NCBI RefSeq assembly: GCF_001269885.1
Contig: NZ_LHVH01000017.1
Span: 930,001 to 994,000 of the forward strand
Length of the DNA: 64,000 nt
DNA from: Pseudomonas kilonensis
GTDB taxonomy: Bacteria > Pseudomonadota > Gammaproteobacteria > Pseudomonadales > Pseudomonadaceae
Direction of reading: 5' to 3'
Made by a program: the position numbers and the translations under genes. Position 1 is the first letter of the stretch. Each line of letters starts with the position of its first letter. The notes beneath the pieces were generated by a model. The model was not told the origin of the DNA. It saw only the letters and a program-made list of their open reading frames with translations, and did not search any database. Positions 54,975 through 63,258 of the stretch are shown piece after piece.

Positions 54975-57900
54975 ATGCACCTGCTCAGGACCCAGCCCGG
55001 CGGTTTCGTGTCGGATGACAACATCGCCGACCTGGGGCAAACCCCCGCCGAACTGGTGATCCTGTGCAGCGGCGACTCCAGCCTGGCGCTGTTGGCCGAA
55101 GCGGCGAAGCAGTTGCCGGGCGATTATCCGCAGTTTCGCCTCGCCAACCCGATGCAGGTGCAGAACCACGCCTCGGTGGATCTGTATGTCGAAGACGTGC
55201 TGCAACACGCCAAGGTCATCCTGTTGTCGCTGCACGGCGGCATCGGCTATTGGCGCTACGGCATCGAGCGCCTGATGGAACTGGCCGGGCGCGGGGTGAA
55301 GCTGATCCTGGTGCCGGGGGATGATCGTCCGGACCCGGAACTCAGTGACCTGAGCAACGTGCCCTGCGAAGACCGCGACCGGCTCTGGCAGTTCTTGCGC
55401 CAGGGCGGGCTGGGCAATGCCCTGGACCTGTTTTACAACCTCGGCAGCCAATGGTTTGGCCGCGATTATCCGTGGGCCGAGCCGCAGGCCTTGCCACGCA
55501 CGGCCATCTATCACCCGGCGAAAACCAGCGCCAACCTCGACGATTGGCAAGCCGACTGGAGCGCCGGGCAACCGGTGGCAGCGGTGCTGTTTTATCGCTC
55601 CCACCTGCAAGCGGCGAACACCGCGTTCATCGACGTGTTCTGCCAGCGCCTGCAAGCGGCGGGGCTCAATCCGCTGCCGATTGCCGTGGCCAGCCTCAAG
55701 GAGCCTGGTTGCCTCGCACTAGTAGAGGACTGGCTGGACGAGGTGCAGGCGGGCGTGATCCTCAACACCACCGGCTTCGCGCAATCCAGCCCCGAAGCTC
55801 CGCACTTGCGACCGTTTCGCCGCAACATCCCGGTGATCCAGGCGATCTGCGCCCAGGACAACGAACCCGGCTGGCGTGCCAGCGAGCAGGGCCTGGGACC
55901 GCGGGACCTGGCGATGCACATTGCCTTGCCGGAACTGGACGGACGGATCATCAGCCGCCCGATCAGTTTCAAGGACCTGGCCTGGCGCAGCGAGCGCAGC
56001 CAGAGCGACGTGGTCTGCTACCGGGCCGCGCCCGAGCGCATGGATTTTGTCGCCGAACTGGCCCGACGCTGGACCACCCTGGCGCGCTTGCCCAATGCCC
56101 AGAAGCGTGTGGCGCTGATCCTCGCCAACTACCCGACCCGCGACGGTCGCATCGGCAATGGCGTCGGCCTGGACACCCCGGCAGCGGCGTTGAATATCCT
56201 CCGGGCCCTACAGGTCGAAGGTTATCCATTGCCGGCTGAACTGCCGGCGAGCGGCACCGCATTGATCCAGCAATTGCTCGGCGGGGTCAGTAACGACCTG
56301 GACAGCCTCGACTTGCGTCCCTGTCATCAGAGCCTGGCCCTTGCCGAGTACCAGGCCTTGTTCGACGCGCTGCCCGAAGCCAATCGCCAAGCGGTGCTGG
56401 CGCGCTGGGGCTCGCCCGAGCAAGACCCGATGTGCCGCGACGGGCGCCTGATGGTCGCCGGCCTGCGCCTGGGCCTGACGTTCGTTGGCATCCAGCCGGC
56501 GCGGGGTTACCAGGTCGATCCGAGCGCGGTGTACCACGACCCGGACCTGGTGCCGCCCCACGGTTACCTGGCGTTTTATTTCTGGTTGCGCCACACCTAC
56601 GGCGTCCACGGGGTGATTCACGTCGGCAAGCACGGCAACCTCGAATGGCTGCCGGGCAAGGGCGTCGGGCTGTCGGAAAACTGCTGGCCGGACGTGCTGT
56701 TGGGGCCGCTGCCGAATATCTATCCGTTCATCGTCAACGACCCGGGTGAGGGCGCCCAGGCCAAGCGTCGCACCCAGGCGGTGATCATCGACCACTTGAT
56801 GCCGCCGCTGACCCGGGCCGAAACCTATGGGCCGCTGCGTAACCTCGAGCTGCTGGCCGACGAGTACTACGAGGCGCAATTGCTCGATCCGCGCCGTGCC
56901 CGGGAGCTGCAACGGGACATCCTCAACCTGGTGCGCGAGACGCACATCGACCGCGAACTGCAACTCGATGCCGGTCTGGACAGCGACGCCGACGCGGCGA
57001 TCTGGTTGCCACGCCTGGACACTTACCTGTGCGACTTGAAGGAGTCGCAGATCCGCGACGGCCTGCATATTTTTGGTGAGTCGCCCAGCGGACGGCTGCG
57101 CATCGACACCTTGCTGGCGTTGCTGCGCATTCCCCGGGGCGACGGCAAAGGCGCGCAGTCGAGCTTGTTGCGGGCGCTGGCCAAGGCGTTCGGGCTGGGT
57201 TTCGACCCGCTGGATTGTGCCTTGGCCGAGCCCTGGACCGGTGAGTGTCCCGAGGCGTTGCGTCAGGTCAGCGCCGAGCCTTGGCGCACCGCCGGCGATA
57301 CCCGCGAGCGCCTGGAGCTGTTCGCTGTGCAGTTGATCGAGCAGGCGCTGGACGGTGCGGTGGAGCAGCTCGACGCGCCAGGCTGGGAGGTGGTGGGCAG
57401 CATCATTGAAAACCTGCGATCCGTCGTGGCCCCGCGTCTGGACGCTTGCGGCCCGGCGGAAATGCGCGGCCTGCTCGATGCCTTGAGCGGGCGCTTCGTG
57501 CCCGCCGGCCCCAGCGGCGCGCCGAGCCGCGGGCGCCTTGATGTGTTGCCCACCGGGCGCAATTTCTTCTCGGTGGATGTGCGCAACCTGCCCACCACCA
57601 CGGCGTGGCGCATCGGTTTCCAATCGGCGAACCTGATCCTTGAGCGGCATTTGCAGGATCACGGCGACCACCTGCGCCAGCTCGGCCTCTCGGTGTGGGG
57701 CACCGCGACCATGCGCACCGGCGGTGACGACATCGCCCAGGCCATGGCGCTGATGGGCGTGCGCCCGGTGTGGGCCACGGGTAGCCAGCGGGTCGATGAC
57801 TTCGAGATCCTGCCGCTGAGCCTGCTGGACCGGCCTCGGGTCGATGTCACGCTGCGCGTGTCCGGCTTCTTCCGTGACGCCTTTGCCAACCTGATTCGCT

Positions 57901-58748
57901 TGTTCGATGCCGCCGTGCAGGCCGTCGCCGCACTCGATGAGCCGGACGACATGAACCCCTTGGCGGCCAAGGTGCGTGGCGAACGCGAAGCCCTGCTGGC
58001 ATCGGGTCTTGAGCCGGAAGCCGCGGCGCGCCAGGCCGGCTGGCGGATCTTCGGCGCCAAGCCCGGTGCCTATGGCGCGGGCGTGCAGGGCGCGATTGAC
58101 GGGCGCTTGTGGCAGAGCCGCGAGGATCTGGCCGAGGTGTACCTGAACTGGGGCGGTTACGCCTACGGCGCCAGCGATGAAGGCACGGCCGCCCGGGAGC
58201 AGTTCTCCCGGCGCTTGAGCCAGGTGCAGGCGGTGTTGCAGAACCAGGACAACCGCGAGCACGACCTGCTCGATTCCAACGATTACTACCAGTTCCAGGG
58301 CGGCATGCTGGCGGCGGTCGAGACCCTCAGTGGTGATGCGGCGGCCAGTTACCATGGCGATCACAGCCAGCCAGACTTGCCCAGGGTCCGTACCCTGAAG
58401 GAAGAGCTCAACCGCGTCATCCGTTCCCGCGCAGCGAACCCGAAGTGGATCGACGGCGTGAAGCGTCATGGCTATAAAGGCGCCTTCGAACTGGCGGCGA
58501 CGGTGGACAACCTGTTTGCCTTCGACGCCACCACCCGGTTGATCGACGATCACCAGTACGCCTTGCTGGCCGATGCCTACCTGCTCGACCCGGACACCCG
58601 GGATTTCGTCCGCGAGCACAACCCCGACGCCCTGCGGGACATGACCGAGCGCATGCTCGAAGCGCAGCAGCGGGGGATGTGGCAGGATCCAGGCGAGTAT
58701 CGCGAGGCGTTGGAAAATTTGTTGTTGGACATTGAAGAAGATGGCTGA
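54975..58748 (+). CDS. cobN: cobaltochelatase large subunit CobN
   Basis: This is the 1257-residue large subunit of the aerobic, ATP-dependent cobalt chelatase that puts Co2+ into hydrogenobyrinic acid a,c-diamide. It belongs to the BchH/CobN family; the conserved centre HGVIHVGKHGNLEWLPGKG lies near residue 550, and DVRNLPTTTAW and WGTATMRTGGDDIAQAMALM follow. Length is normal (about 1250). It starts 3 bases after the cobW stop. It needs two AAA/VWA partners; the only candidate in the window is the frameshift gene at 58958-60612. Confidence 0.96.
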   Translation: MHLLRTQPGGFVSDDNIADLGQTPAELVILCSGDSSLALLAEAAKQLPGDYPQFRLANPMQVQNHASVDLYVEDVLQHAKVILLSLHGGIGYWRYGIERLMELAGRGVKLILVPGDDRPDPELSDLSNVPCEDRDRLWQFLRQGGLGNALDLFYNLGSQWFGRDYPWAEPQALPRTAIYHPAKTSANLDDWQADWSAGQPVAAVLFYRSHLQAANTAFIDVFCQRLQAAGLNPLPIAVASLKEPGCLALVEDWLDEVQAGVILNTTGFAQSSPEAPHLRPFRRNIPVIQAICAQDNEPGWRASEQGLGPRDLAMHIALPELDGRIISRPISFKDLAWRSERSQSDVVCYRAAPERMDFVAELARRWTTLARLPNAQKRVALILANYPTRDGRIGNGVGLDTPAAALNILRALQVEGYPLPAELPASGTALIQQLLGGVSNDLDSLDLRPCHQSLALAEYQALFDALPEANRQAVLARWGSPEQDPMCRDGRLMVAGLRLGLTFVGIQPARGYQVDPSAVYHDPDLVPPHGYLAFYFWLRHTYGVHGVIHVGKHGNLEWLPGKGVGLSENCWPDVLLGPLPNIYPFIVNDPGEGAQAKRRTQAVIIDHLMPPLTRAETYGPLRNLELLADEYYEAQLLDPRRARELQRDILNLVRETHIDRELQLDAGLDSDADAAIWLPRLDTYLCDLKESQIRDGLHIFGESPSGRLRIDTLLALLRIPRGDGKGAQSSLLRALAKAFGLGFDPLDCALAEPWTGECPEALRQVSAEPWRTAGDTRERLELFAVQLIEQALDGAVEQLDAPGWEVVGSIIENLRSVVAPRLDACGPAEMRGLLDALSGRFVPAGPSGAPSRGRLDVLPTGRNFFSVDVRNLPTTTAWRIGFQSANLILERHLQDHGDHLRQLGLSVWGTATMRTGGDDIAQAMALMGVRPVWATGSQRVDDFEILPLSLLDRPRVDVTLRVSGFFRDAFANLIRLFDAAVQAVAALDEPDDMNPLAAKVRGEREALLASGLEPEAAARQAGWRIFGAKPGAYGAGVQGAIDGRLWQSREDLAEVYLNWGGYAYGASDEGTAAREQFSRRLSQVQAVLQNQDNREHDLLDSNDYYQFQGGMLAAVETLSGDAAASYHGDHSQPDLPRVRTLKEELNRVIRSRAANPKWIDGVKRHGYKGAFELAATVDNLFAFDATTRLIDDHQYALLADAYLLDPDTRDFVREHNPDALRDMTERMLEAQQRGMWQDPGEYREALENLLLDIEEDG

Positions 58749-58819
58749 CATGCCTACTGAGCAGGCGAGACACAACCCCTGTGATGGGTTGACCTGTGGC
58801 AAAGGGATTTATCTCCACC

Positions 58820-58910
58820 CTGTGGGAGCAGGGCTTGCCCGCGATGGTCGCGCCGCGGTTTAGCAGCTAAACCGCGTTTTCGTTCATCGCGGGCAAGCCT
58901 TGCTCCCACA
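58820..58910. repeat. REP inverted pair, GGCTTGCCCGCGA class
   Basis: It lies between cobN and the chelatase ATPase gene, which are on the same strand with a 209-base gap. The left arm is a variant (AGCAGGGCTTG). Confidence 0.85.
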
Positions 58911-58957
58911 AGTCCCCTTTTGACATTGACGTTACCGACCACCCTTGAGAATTAGAT

Positions 58958-59956
58958 ATGACCCACACCCCCCATTTCCCGCTCTGCGCCGTGGTCGGTG
59001 CCGATGATCTGAAACTGGCCCTGTGCCTGGCCGCGATCGATCCGAAAATCGGCGGTGTGCTGATCGAAGGGCCGCGTGGCATGGCCAAGTCCACACTGGC
59101 CCGGGGCCTGGCGGACCTGCTGGCCAGCGGTCAGTTCGTCACCTTGCCCCTCGGTGCTACCGAAGAGCGGCTGGTGGGTACCCTGGACCTGGACGCAGCG
59201 CTGGGGGAAGGGCGCGCGCAGTTTTCTCCCGGCGTGTTGGCCAAGGCCGACGGTGGCGTGCTGTACGTCGATGAAGTGAACCTGCTGCCCGATCACCTGG
59301 TGGACTTGCTGCTCGATGTGGCCGCCAGTGGCATCAACCTGATCGAGCGCGACGGCATTTCCCATCGGCATCCGGCGCGCTTTGTGCTGATCGGCACGAT
59401 GAACCCGGAGGAGGGTGAGTTGCGCCCGCAGTTGCTCGACCGTTTTGGCTTGAACGTCGCCCTTGACGGTCACACTGCACCGACTGAACGCGGTCAGATC
59501 ATCCGGCGACGGCTGGATTTCGACAGTGATCCGCTGGCGTTCTGCGTGGCGTGGGAGACGGCCCAGCAGCAGTTGCGTGACCGTTGCCAACAGGCGCGCG
59601 ACCGCTTGGCCGGGATCGCTCTGGATGACGCGGCGCTGGCGCAGATCACCGAGCGCTGTTTTGCCGCCGGGGTCGATGGCTTGCGCGCCGACCTGGTCTG
59701 GCTGCGGGCGGCCCGGGCCCATGCCGCCTGGCGCGGGGCTGTTGCAATTGCCGATGAGGACATCGATGCGGTCGCCGAGTTTGCCTTGCGGCACCGGCGG
59801 CGTGGGCATTCGGCACCGGCACCGTCCCAGGCGCCGACCGGCGCGGAAAAAACCACTGAACCCAACGAAGGCCAGGGCCAGTGGGGCGACCTGCCGGCCC
59901 GGGCATTGCCGACCGGTGCCCGGCGTGACGTGCCGAGCTGGCCAAAAAAGCCCTAG
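58958..59956 (+). CDS. chlD: chelatase AAA+ subunit (ChlI-like), zero-frame product of a frameshift gene
   Basis: The zero-frame product has 332 residues and is an AAA+ ATPase of the ChlI/BchI/CobS-like kind. Walker A is EGPRGMAKSTLA (residues about 36-47), Walker B is GGVLYVDEVNLLP, and IGTMNPEEGELRPQLLDRFG holds sensor 1 and the Arg finger region. The acidic, low-complexity end (PSQAPTGAEKTTEPNEGQG) is like the linker between AAA+ and VWA domains of ChlD. The reading frame ends with CCA AAA AAG CCC TAG. The A AAA AAG heptamer plus a hairpin next to the stop should send a share of ribosomes into the -1 frame, giving a 551-residue ChlI-VWA fusion (58958 to 60612). The short form is the small subunit and the fusion the medium subunit partnering CobN. 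Confidence 0.9.
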   Translation: MTHTPHFPLCAVVGADDLKLALCLAAIDPKIGGVLIEGPRGMAKSTLARGLADLLASGQFVTLPLGATEERLVGTLDLDAALGEGRAQFSPGVLAKADGGVLYVDEVNLLPDHLVDLLLDVAASGINLIERDGISHRHPARFVLIGTMNPEEGELRPQLLDRFGLNVALDGHTAPTERGQIIRRRLDFDSDPLAFCVAWETAQQQLRDRCQQARDRLAGIALDDAALAQITERCFAAGVDGLRADLVWLRAARAHAAWRGAVAIADEDIDAVAEFALRHRRRGHSAPAPSQAPTGAEKTTEPNEGQGQWGDLPARALPTGARRDVPSWPKKP

Positions 59957-59990
59957 GCATTCGCCCCCGTTCGCCAGCGGGGGCGAATGC
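59944..59990 (+). promoter_or_regulatory. programmed -1 ribosomal frameshift signal
   Basis: The slippery heptamer A AAA AAG (59944-59950) is in zero-frame phase CCA AAA AAG, as in dnaX. A 6-base spacer CCCTAG, which contains the zero-frame stop, follows. Then a hairpin: GCATTCGCCCCCG (59957-59969), loop TTCGCCAG, CGGGGGCGAATGC (59978-59990), 13 perfect base pairs. After a -1 slip, reading continues GCC CTA GGC ATT CGC without a stop to 60612. No internal Shine-Dalgarno-like stimulator was clear upstream. Confidence 0.85.
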
Positions 59991-60057
59991 CAGACCCCGT
60001 GCAGGACGACTCGACCAGGGCCGCCAGGGCCGCAGCAAAGCGGCGGCCAGCGGTGCG

Positions 60058-60612
60058 GTGAACTGGCCGGGGACGTTACTCAATGGCCGGCCACGTCTGT
60101 ACGAAGACCTGCGCTTTCACAGTCGCCAGCGTTCGCCCCATGAGTTGTGGCTGGTCATCGTCGATGCGTCGGCCTCGACCCGGCGTCATCGCGCCTTGAG
60201 TGACGGCAAGGGCCTGCTGGCGCAACTGTTCGACGACGCCTACCGACAACGCGCCCGCCTGGCGCTGTTGACGGCCAGCGGCACGCTCCCCAATTGGCAG
60301 GTGCAAGGCCTCAAGGCCTCGGCCGGCCTGCGCCACTGGCTCGATGGGCTGGGTGCCGGGGGCGGAACGCCGTTGCTGGCGGCGCTGAACGAGGCCGGGC
60401 GCTGGCTGGTGGCCCGACGCAAGCGCTACCCGGCGGAGCAGCAGCGGGTGTTGGTGATGACCGACGGACGAGTCAAGGAGGGGTTTTCACCGCCGCCTCT
60501 CGATTGCCCGTGCCTGTTGATCGATATCGAAAGAGGCCCGATTCGCCTGGGCCGGGCCCGGCAGTTGGCGGGGCGGTTGGGGGCTGAGTATCGGCATATC
60601 GATCAAGTGTGA
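60058..60612 (+). CDS. chlD: VWA-domain part of ChlD (reached by -1 frameshift, or separate from GTG)
   Basis: This frame encodes a von Willebrand A domain with the MIDAS motif VDASAST (D-x-S-x-S), then GGGTPLLAALNEAG and VMTDGRVKEG, as in the medium subunits of Mg/Co chelatases. The frame is open from 59929. A basic linker, KKALGIRPRSPAGANARPRA and then GRQGRSKAAASG, precedes the only standard start, GTG 60058, which lacks a ribosome binding site. The upstream linker looks protein-like and continues smoothly from the ATPase frame through the slippery site. I therefore read it as the 3' part of one gene rather than an independent gene. Database tools may report a separate 184-residue protein from 60058. 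Confidence 0.85.
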   Translation: MNWPGTLLNGRPRLYEDLRFHSRQRSPHELWLVIVDASASTRRHRALSDGKGLLAQLFDDAYRQRARLALLTASGTLPNWQVQGLKASAGLRHWLDGLGAGGGTPLLAALNEAGRWLVARRKRYPAEQQRVLVMTDGRVKEGFSPPPLDCPCLLIDIERGPIRLGRARQLAGRLGAEYRHIDQV

Positions 60613-60643
60613 TGGCTTGAATGTAAGGTGTCTGGGCGGGCGC

Positions 60644-60736
60644 TTTCGCGAGCAAGCCCGCTCCCACATTTGATCTCTGTGAACAGATCATGTGTGAACG
60701 CCGCAGAACCCATGTGGGAGCGGGCTTGCTCGCGAA
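60644..60736. repeat. REP pair in tail-out orientation
   Basis: CTTTCGCGAGCAAGCCCGCT at the left and GTGGGAGCGGGCTTGCTCGC at the right point outward, the reverse of the usual order, around GATCTCTGTGAACAGATC. Confidence 0.85.
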
Positions 60737-60816
60737 GGCATCACCTCGGTCCCGGATATGACCACCTGACCCGCATCACTGCACTATGCTCAGGCAGCCC
60801 CTCACAGGAGTGAACC

Positions 60817-62463
60817 ATGCGCGTACTCGTCACCAACGCCCAGGACGATTTTCGGGTCAAGGCCTATGCCGGCACCAACGGCGTGCTGCTCGCCATGGAC
60901 TTGGCGGAATCCCGACGCAAAGGGCTGCTGGGCTTTGCCATCGAGAAGCAGCAGGGTGACAAGCCCTGGCTGTTCCTGTTCAACAGCCTGACCTTCCCCG
61001 ACAAGGCCCACACCTTTCCCCAGTTCCACGCCACCCCCAGCGACAAGGCACCGTTGCAGAAATTTCGCTGGGCCGACTACGCCGTCAACCCCGGCGTGAC
61101 CATGCACTACCGCGTGCACCTGGCCTACGGCAGCCCCGAAGCACCGCAGTTGGGCGAATCCCTGGCCGTCACCGTCACCAGCGACGACGGACAGCCGGCC
61201 AACCAGCGGGTGATCTTCAACCGTGCCGTGGCCGCCAGCCAGGCGTTCCAGCGCAAGTTTCCTGAAGTGGACGCGCTGATCGGCGCCAACAAGCACCTGT
61301 CCATCGACGACTGGCCCGACGCCCCGCGTCGCTGGCTGGAAAATGGCCTGCTGGGGCGCCTGACCGGTTTTATCGATCGGGCACTGGATGCCAACTGGGC
61401 GCTGGATGTCGCCATTTATGAATACGAACTGCCGGTGATCGTCGATGCGGTGACTGCCGCTCACGCTCGCGGCGCCCAAGTACGAGTGCTGTACCACGCC
61501 GAGCCGGGCGACGACACCACGGCGCGTAACGAAGCCAGCCTCGAAAAAATGCCGGCGGCCAACAAGCGCGGGCGGGTCACCCACAACATTTTTCATAACA
61601 AGTTCATTGTGCTGAGCAAGGTAGATGTCAGCGGCTCATTGCAACCCGAAGCCGTGCTATGCGGCAGCACCAACTTCACCGCCAACGGTGTCTACCGCCA
61701 GGCCAACGTGGTCCATGTGCTGGACGACCCTCGGGTGAGCGGCAGCTACTTCCAGGTGTTCGAGCAGATCTGGGCCGAACCCCAGGACGTCGGTGCCACT
61801 CGCCAGTGGCTGACCGACAACAATGCCATGGATCCGCAGGAGGCATTGTTCGCCGGATTCTCGCCGCGCACCGGGGAGGGCGACCTGGATCGCTTCGTCG
61901 ACATCATCAAGGGCGCGCGAAAGGACCTGTTGTTCGTCACCGCTTTTGTGTTGCCCGAGCGCATCCTAGACGCCTTGCTCGGCGCACCCAATGACGACGT
62001 GTTGCGCTACGGCCTGCAAAACACCAAGAGTCGCATCACCGGCTTTCACGCCGACCGCACCGCCGAATTCGCCGCCACCGCGCTGCTCAACACCGGCCTG
62101 GAAGGCTGGCTGCGGGAAAACATGAAAGGCCAGAAGGGCAACCTGCTGGTGCACACCAAAGCCATCGTCACCGACTTCACCAGCGACACGCCGACCATCC
62201 TCAGCGGCAGCCACAACCTGAGCGCCGCCGCCAGCAGCGGCAACGACGAGAATTACCTGATCATCCAGGGCAACACCGACCTGGCCGACCGCTACGGGCT
62301 GGAGTTGCTGCGTTTCTATGAACATTACCGCTTTCGCTACTTCGCGAAAAAACTCGCCCTCAAGCAGGTCAAGCCACTGGCAGTGGATGACAGTTGGAGT
62401 GATGACTATTACCGCGAGGGGGATTTGCGGATGTTGTCCAGGGTGAGGTTTTGCGGGCGTTAG
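60817..62463 (+). CDS. phospholipase D-like protein with two HKD motifs
   Basis: This encodes a 548-residue protein without a signal peptide. The first half of the active site is [14 protein letters not shown] (His-x-Lys) followed by [13 protein letters not shown]. The second is [13 protein letters not shown] (H-x-K-x4-D) followed by [17 protein letters not shown]. Both belong to the PLD superfamily, whose members cleave phosphodiesters in lipids or DNA. The first 130 residues form an extra N-terminal domain ([19 protein letters not shown]), unlike classical PLDs. ATG 60817 follows CAGGAG. The start of the second HKD has a good Asp while the first has Val in the Asp place, so activity may be uneven. 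Context gives no partner. Substrate unknown. Confidence 0.8.
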   Translation: MRVLVTNAQDDFRVKAYAGTNGVLLAMDLAESRRKGLLGFAIEKQQGDKPWLFLFNSLTFPDKAHTFPQFHATPSDKAPLQKFRWADYAVNPGVTMHYRVHLAYGSPEAPQLGESLAVTVTSDDGQPANQRVIFNRAVAASQAFQRKFPEVDALIGANKHLSIDDWPDAPRRWLENGLLGRLTGFIDRALDANWALDVAIYEYELPVIVDAVTAAHARGAQVRVLYHAEPGDDTTARNEASLEKMPAANKRGRVTHNIFHNKFIVLSKVDVSGSLQPEAVLCGSTNFTANGVYRQANVVHVLDDPRVSGSYFQVFEQIWAEPQDVGATRQWLTDNNAMDPQEALFAGFSPRTGEGDLDRFVDIIKGARKDLLFVTAFVLPERILDALLGAPNDDVLRYGLQNTKSRITGFHADRTAEFAATALLNTGLEGWLRENMKGQKGNLLVHTKAIVTDFTSDTPTILSGSHNLSAAASSGNDENYLIIQGNTDLADRYGLELLRFYEHYRFRYFAKKLALKQVKPLAVDDSWSDDYYREGDLRMLSRVRFCGR

Positions 62464-62518
62464 GTGCGGTAGATTATCCGGTGCTAGCATAGGGCCATCT
62501 ATCAGCCTGGAAGCTGTC

Positions 62519-62860
62519 ATGAATCTCTGTCACGGAACGTCTGCTTTACTTCGCATCTGCGTCACGACCCTGGTGTTGGTGCTGTGTACTTCAGCCCTTG
62601 CCGCCAATCAACCGTGTTCCGGACGCAAGGGCGGGATTGCCGGGTGTGACGGCGATACCTTCCTGTGCAACGACGGTTCCATCAGTGCTTCGAAGAAGTC
62701 CTGTTCCGCTGTGCTGGGGCTTCGGAACGAGGCCCGGCCGCAATCGCTGCTCAAATCATCCGAGGGTTGCCAGTGCGGCAGTGGCAATTACTGCGTCGGG
62801 CCTCGGGGCGGGGTCTATTGCCTCACGCCCGGCGGCAGCAAGAGCTACAAGCGCAAATAG
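62519..62860 (+). CDS. small secreted Cys-rich protein
   Basis: This encodes 113 residues with a signal peptide ([17 protein letters not shown], cleaved before NQPCS). The mature part of about 83 residues has eight Cys, which fits four disulfides: [19 protein letters not shown], a spacer, then [19 protein letters not shown]. It ends with a basic tail KSYKRK. ATG 62519 is preceded by GGAAG. Proteins of this look recur in pseudomonads and xanthomonads, with no known function. It stands alone after the PLD-like gene. Confidence 0.75.
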   Translation: MNLCHGTSALLRICVTTLVLVLCTSALAANQPCSGRKGGIAGCDGDTFLCNDGSISASKKSCSAVLGLRNEARPQSLLKSSEGCQCGSGNYCVGPRGGVYCLTPGGSKSYKRK

Positions 62861-62882
62861 CCCAGGTACGCCGCCGAACCCT

Positions 62883-62972
62883 TGTGGGAGCGAGCTTGCT
62901 CGCGATAGCGTCAGGTCAGTCGCCATCGATATTGACTGATATACCGCCATCGCGAGCAAGCTCGCTCCCACA
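62883..62972. repeat. REP inverted pair, GAGCTTGCTCGCGA class
   Basis: Its central spacer (AGCGTCAGGTCAGTCGCCAT then CGATATTGACTGATATACCG) closely resembles that of the pair at 206-298 (ATTGATATTGACTGACACAC), so the spacers share ancestry, not just the arms. Downstream to 63196 no gene is seen. Confidence 0.9.
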
Positions 62973-63196
62973 GGGTATCCATTTACACATTCCACAGTGG
63001 CTCCGTTTCGGTGCGCCGAGTGCGCCGAGTACCCGGCTTGGGGCCTTGTTACCCGTGCGTCGTGGCCAACGGTAGCAACAGTGGTCGCACGCAGATGCGA
63101 CTGTCCTGGCGTCTGTTTTTCCCATCTCCCTGATTTCCTTAACTTTCCTTTTTGCCCTCCCGCGGGCATCAAACCTGTGGCACACTTTCTGCTGTC

Positions 63197-63236
63197 TATT
63201 CCGTTGTTACATACCATGTTCCGGTATAGCGGAATA
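63197..63236. promoter_or_regulatory. nested inverted repeats upstream of the binding-protein gene
   Basis: TATTCCG (63197) pairs with CGGAATA (63230), and inside them ATACC (63211) pairs with GGTAT (63223). The structure ends 22 bases before the start codon and could be an operator or a leader hairpin. Confidence 0.45.
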
Positions 63237-63258
63237 AACTCATTCTGGAGTGCTTGCC

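Noticed and set aside
56208..58802. An 864-codon minus-strand frame over cobN
   Set aside because: It is an antisense shadow of a well-conserved gene, rich in His, Gln and Arg with no domains.
59987..60061. ATG at 59987 as the start of a separate small gene or of the VWA protein
   Set aside because: It is in the ATPase frame, not the VWA frame, and stops after 24 codons.
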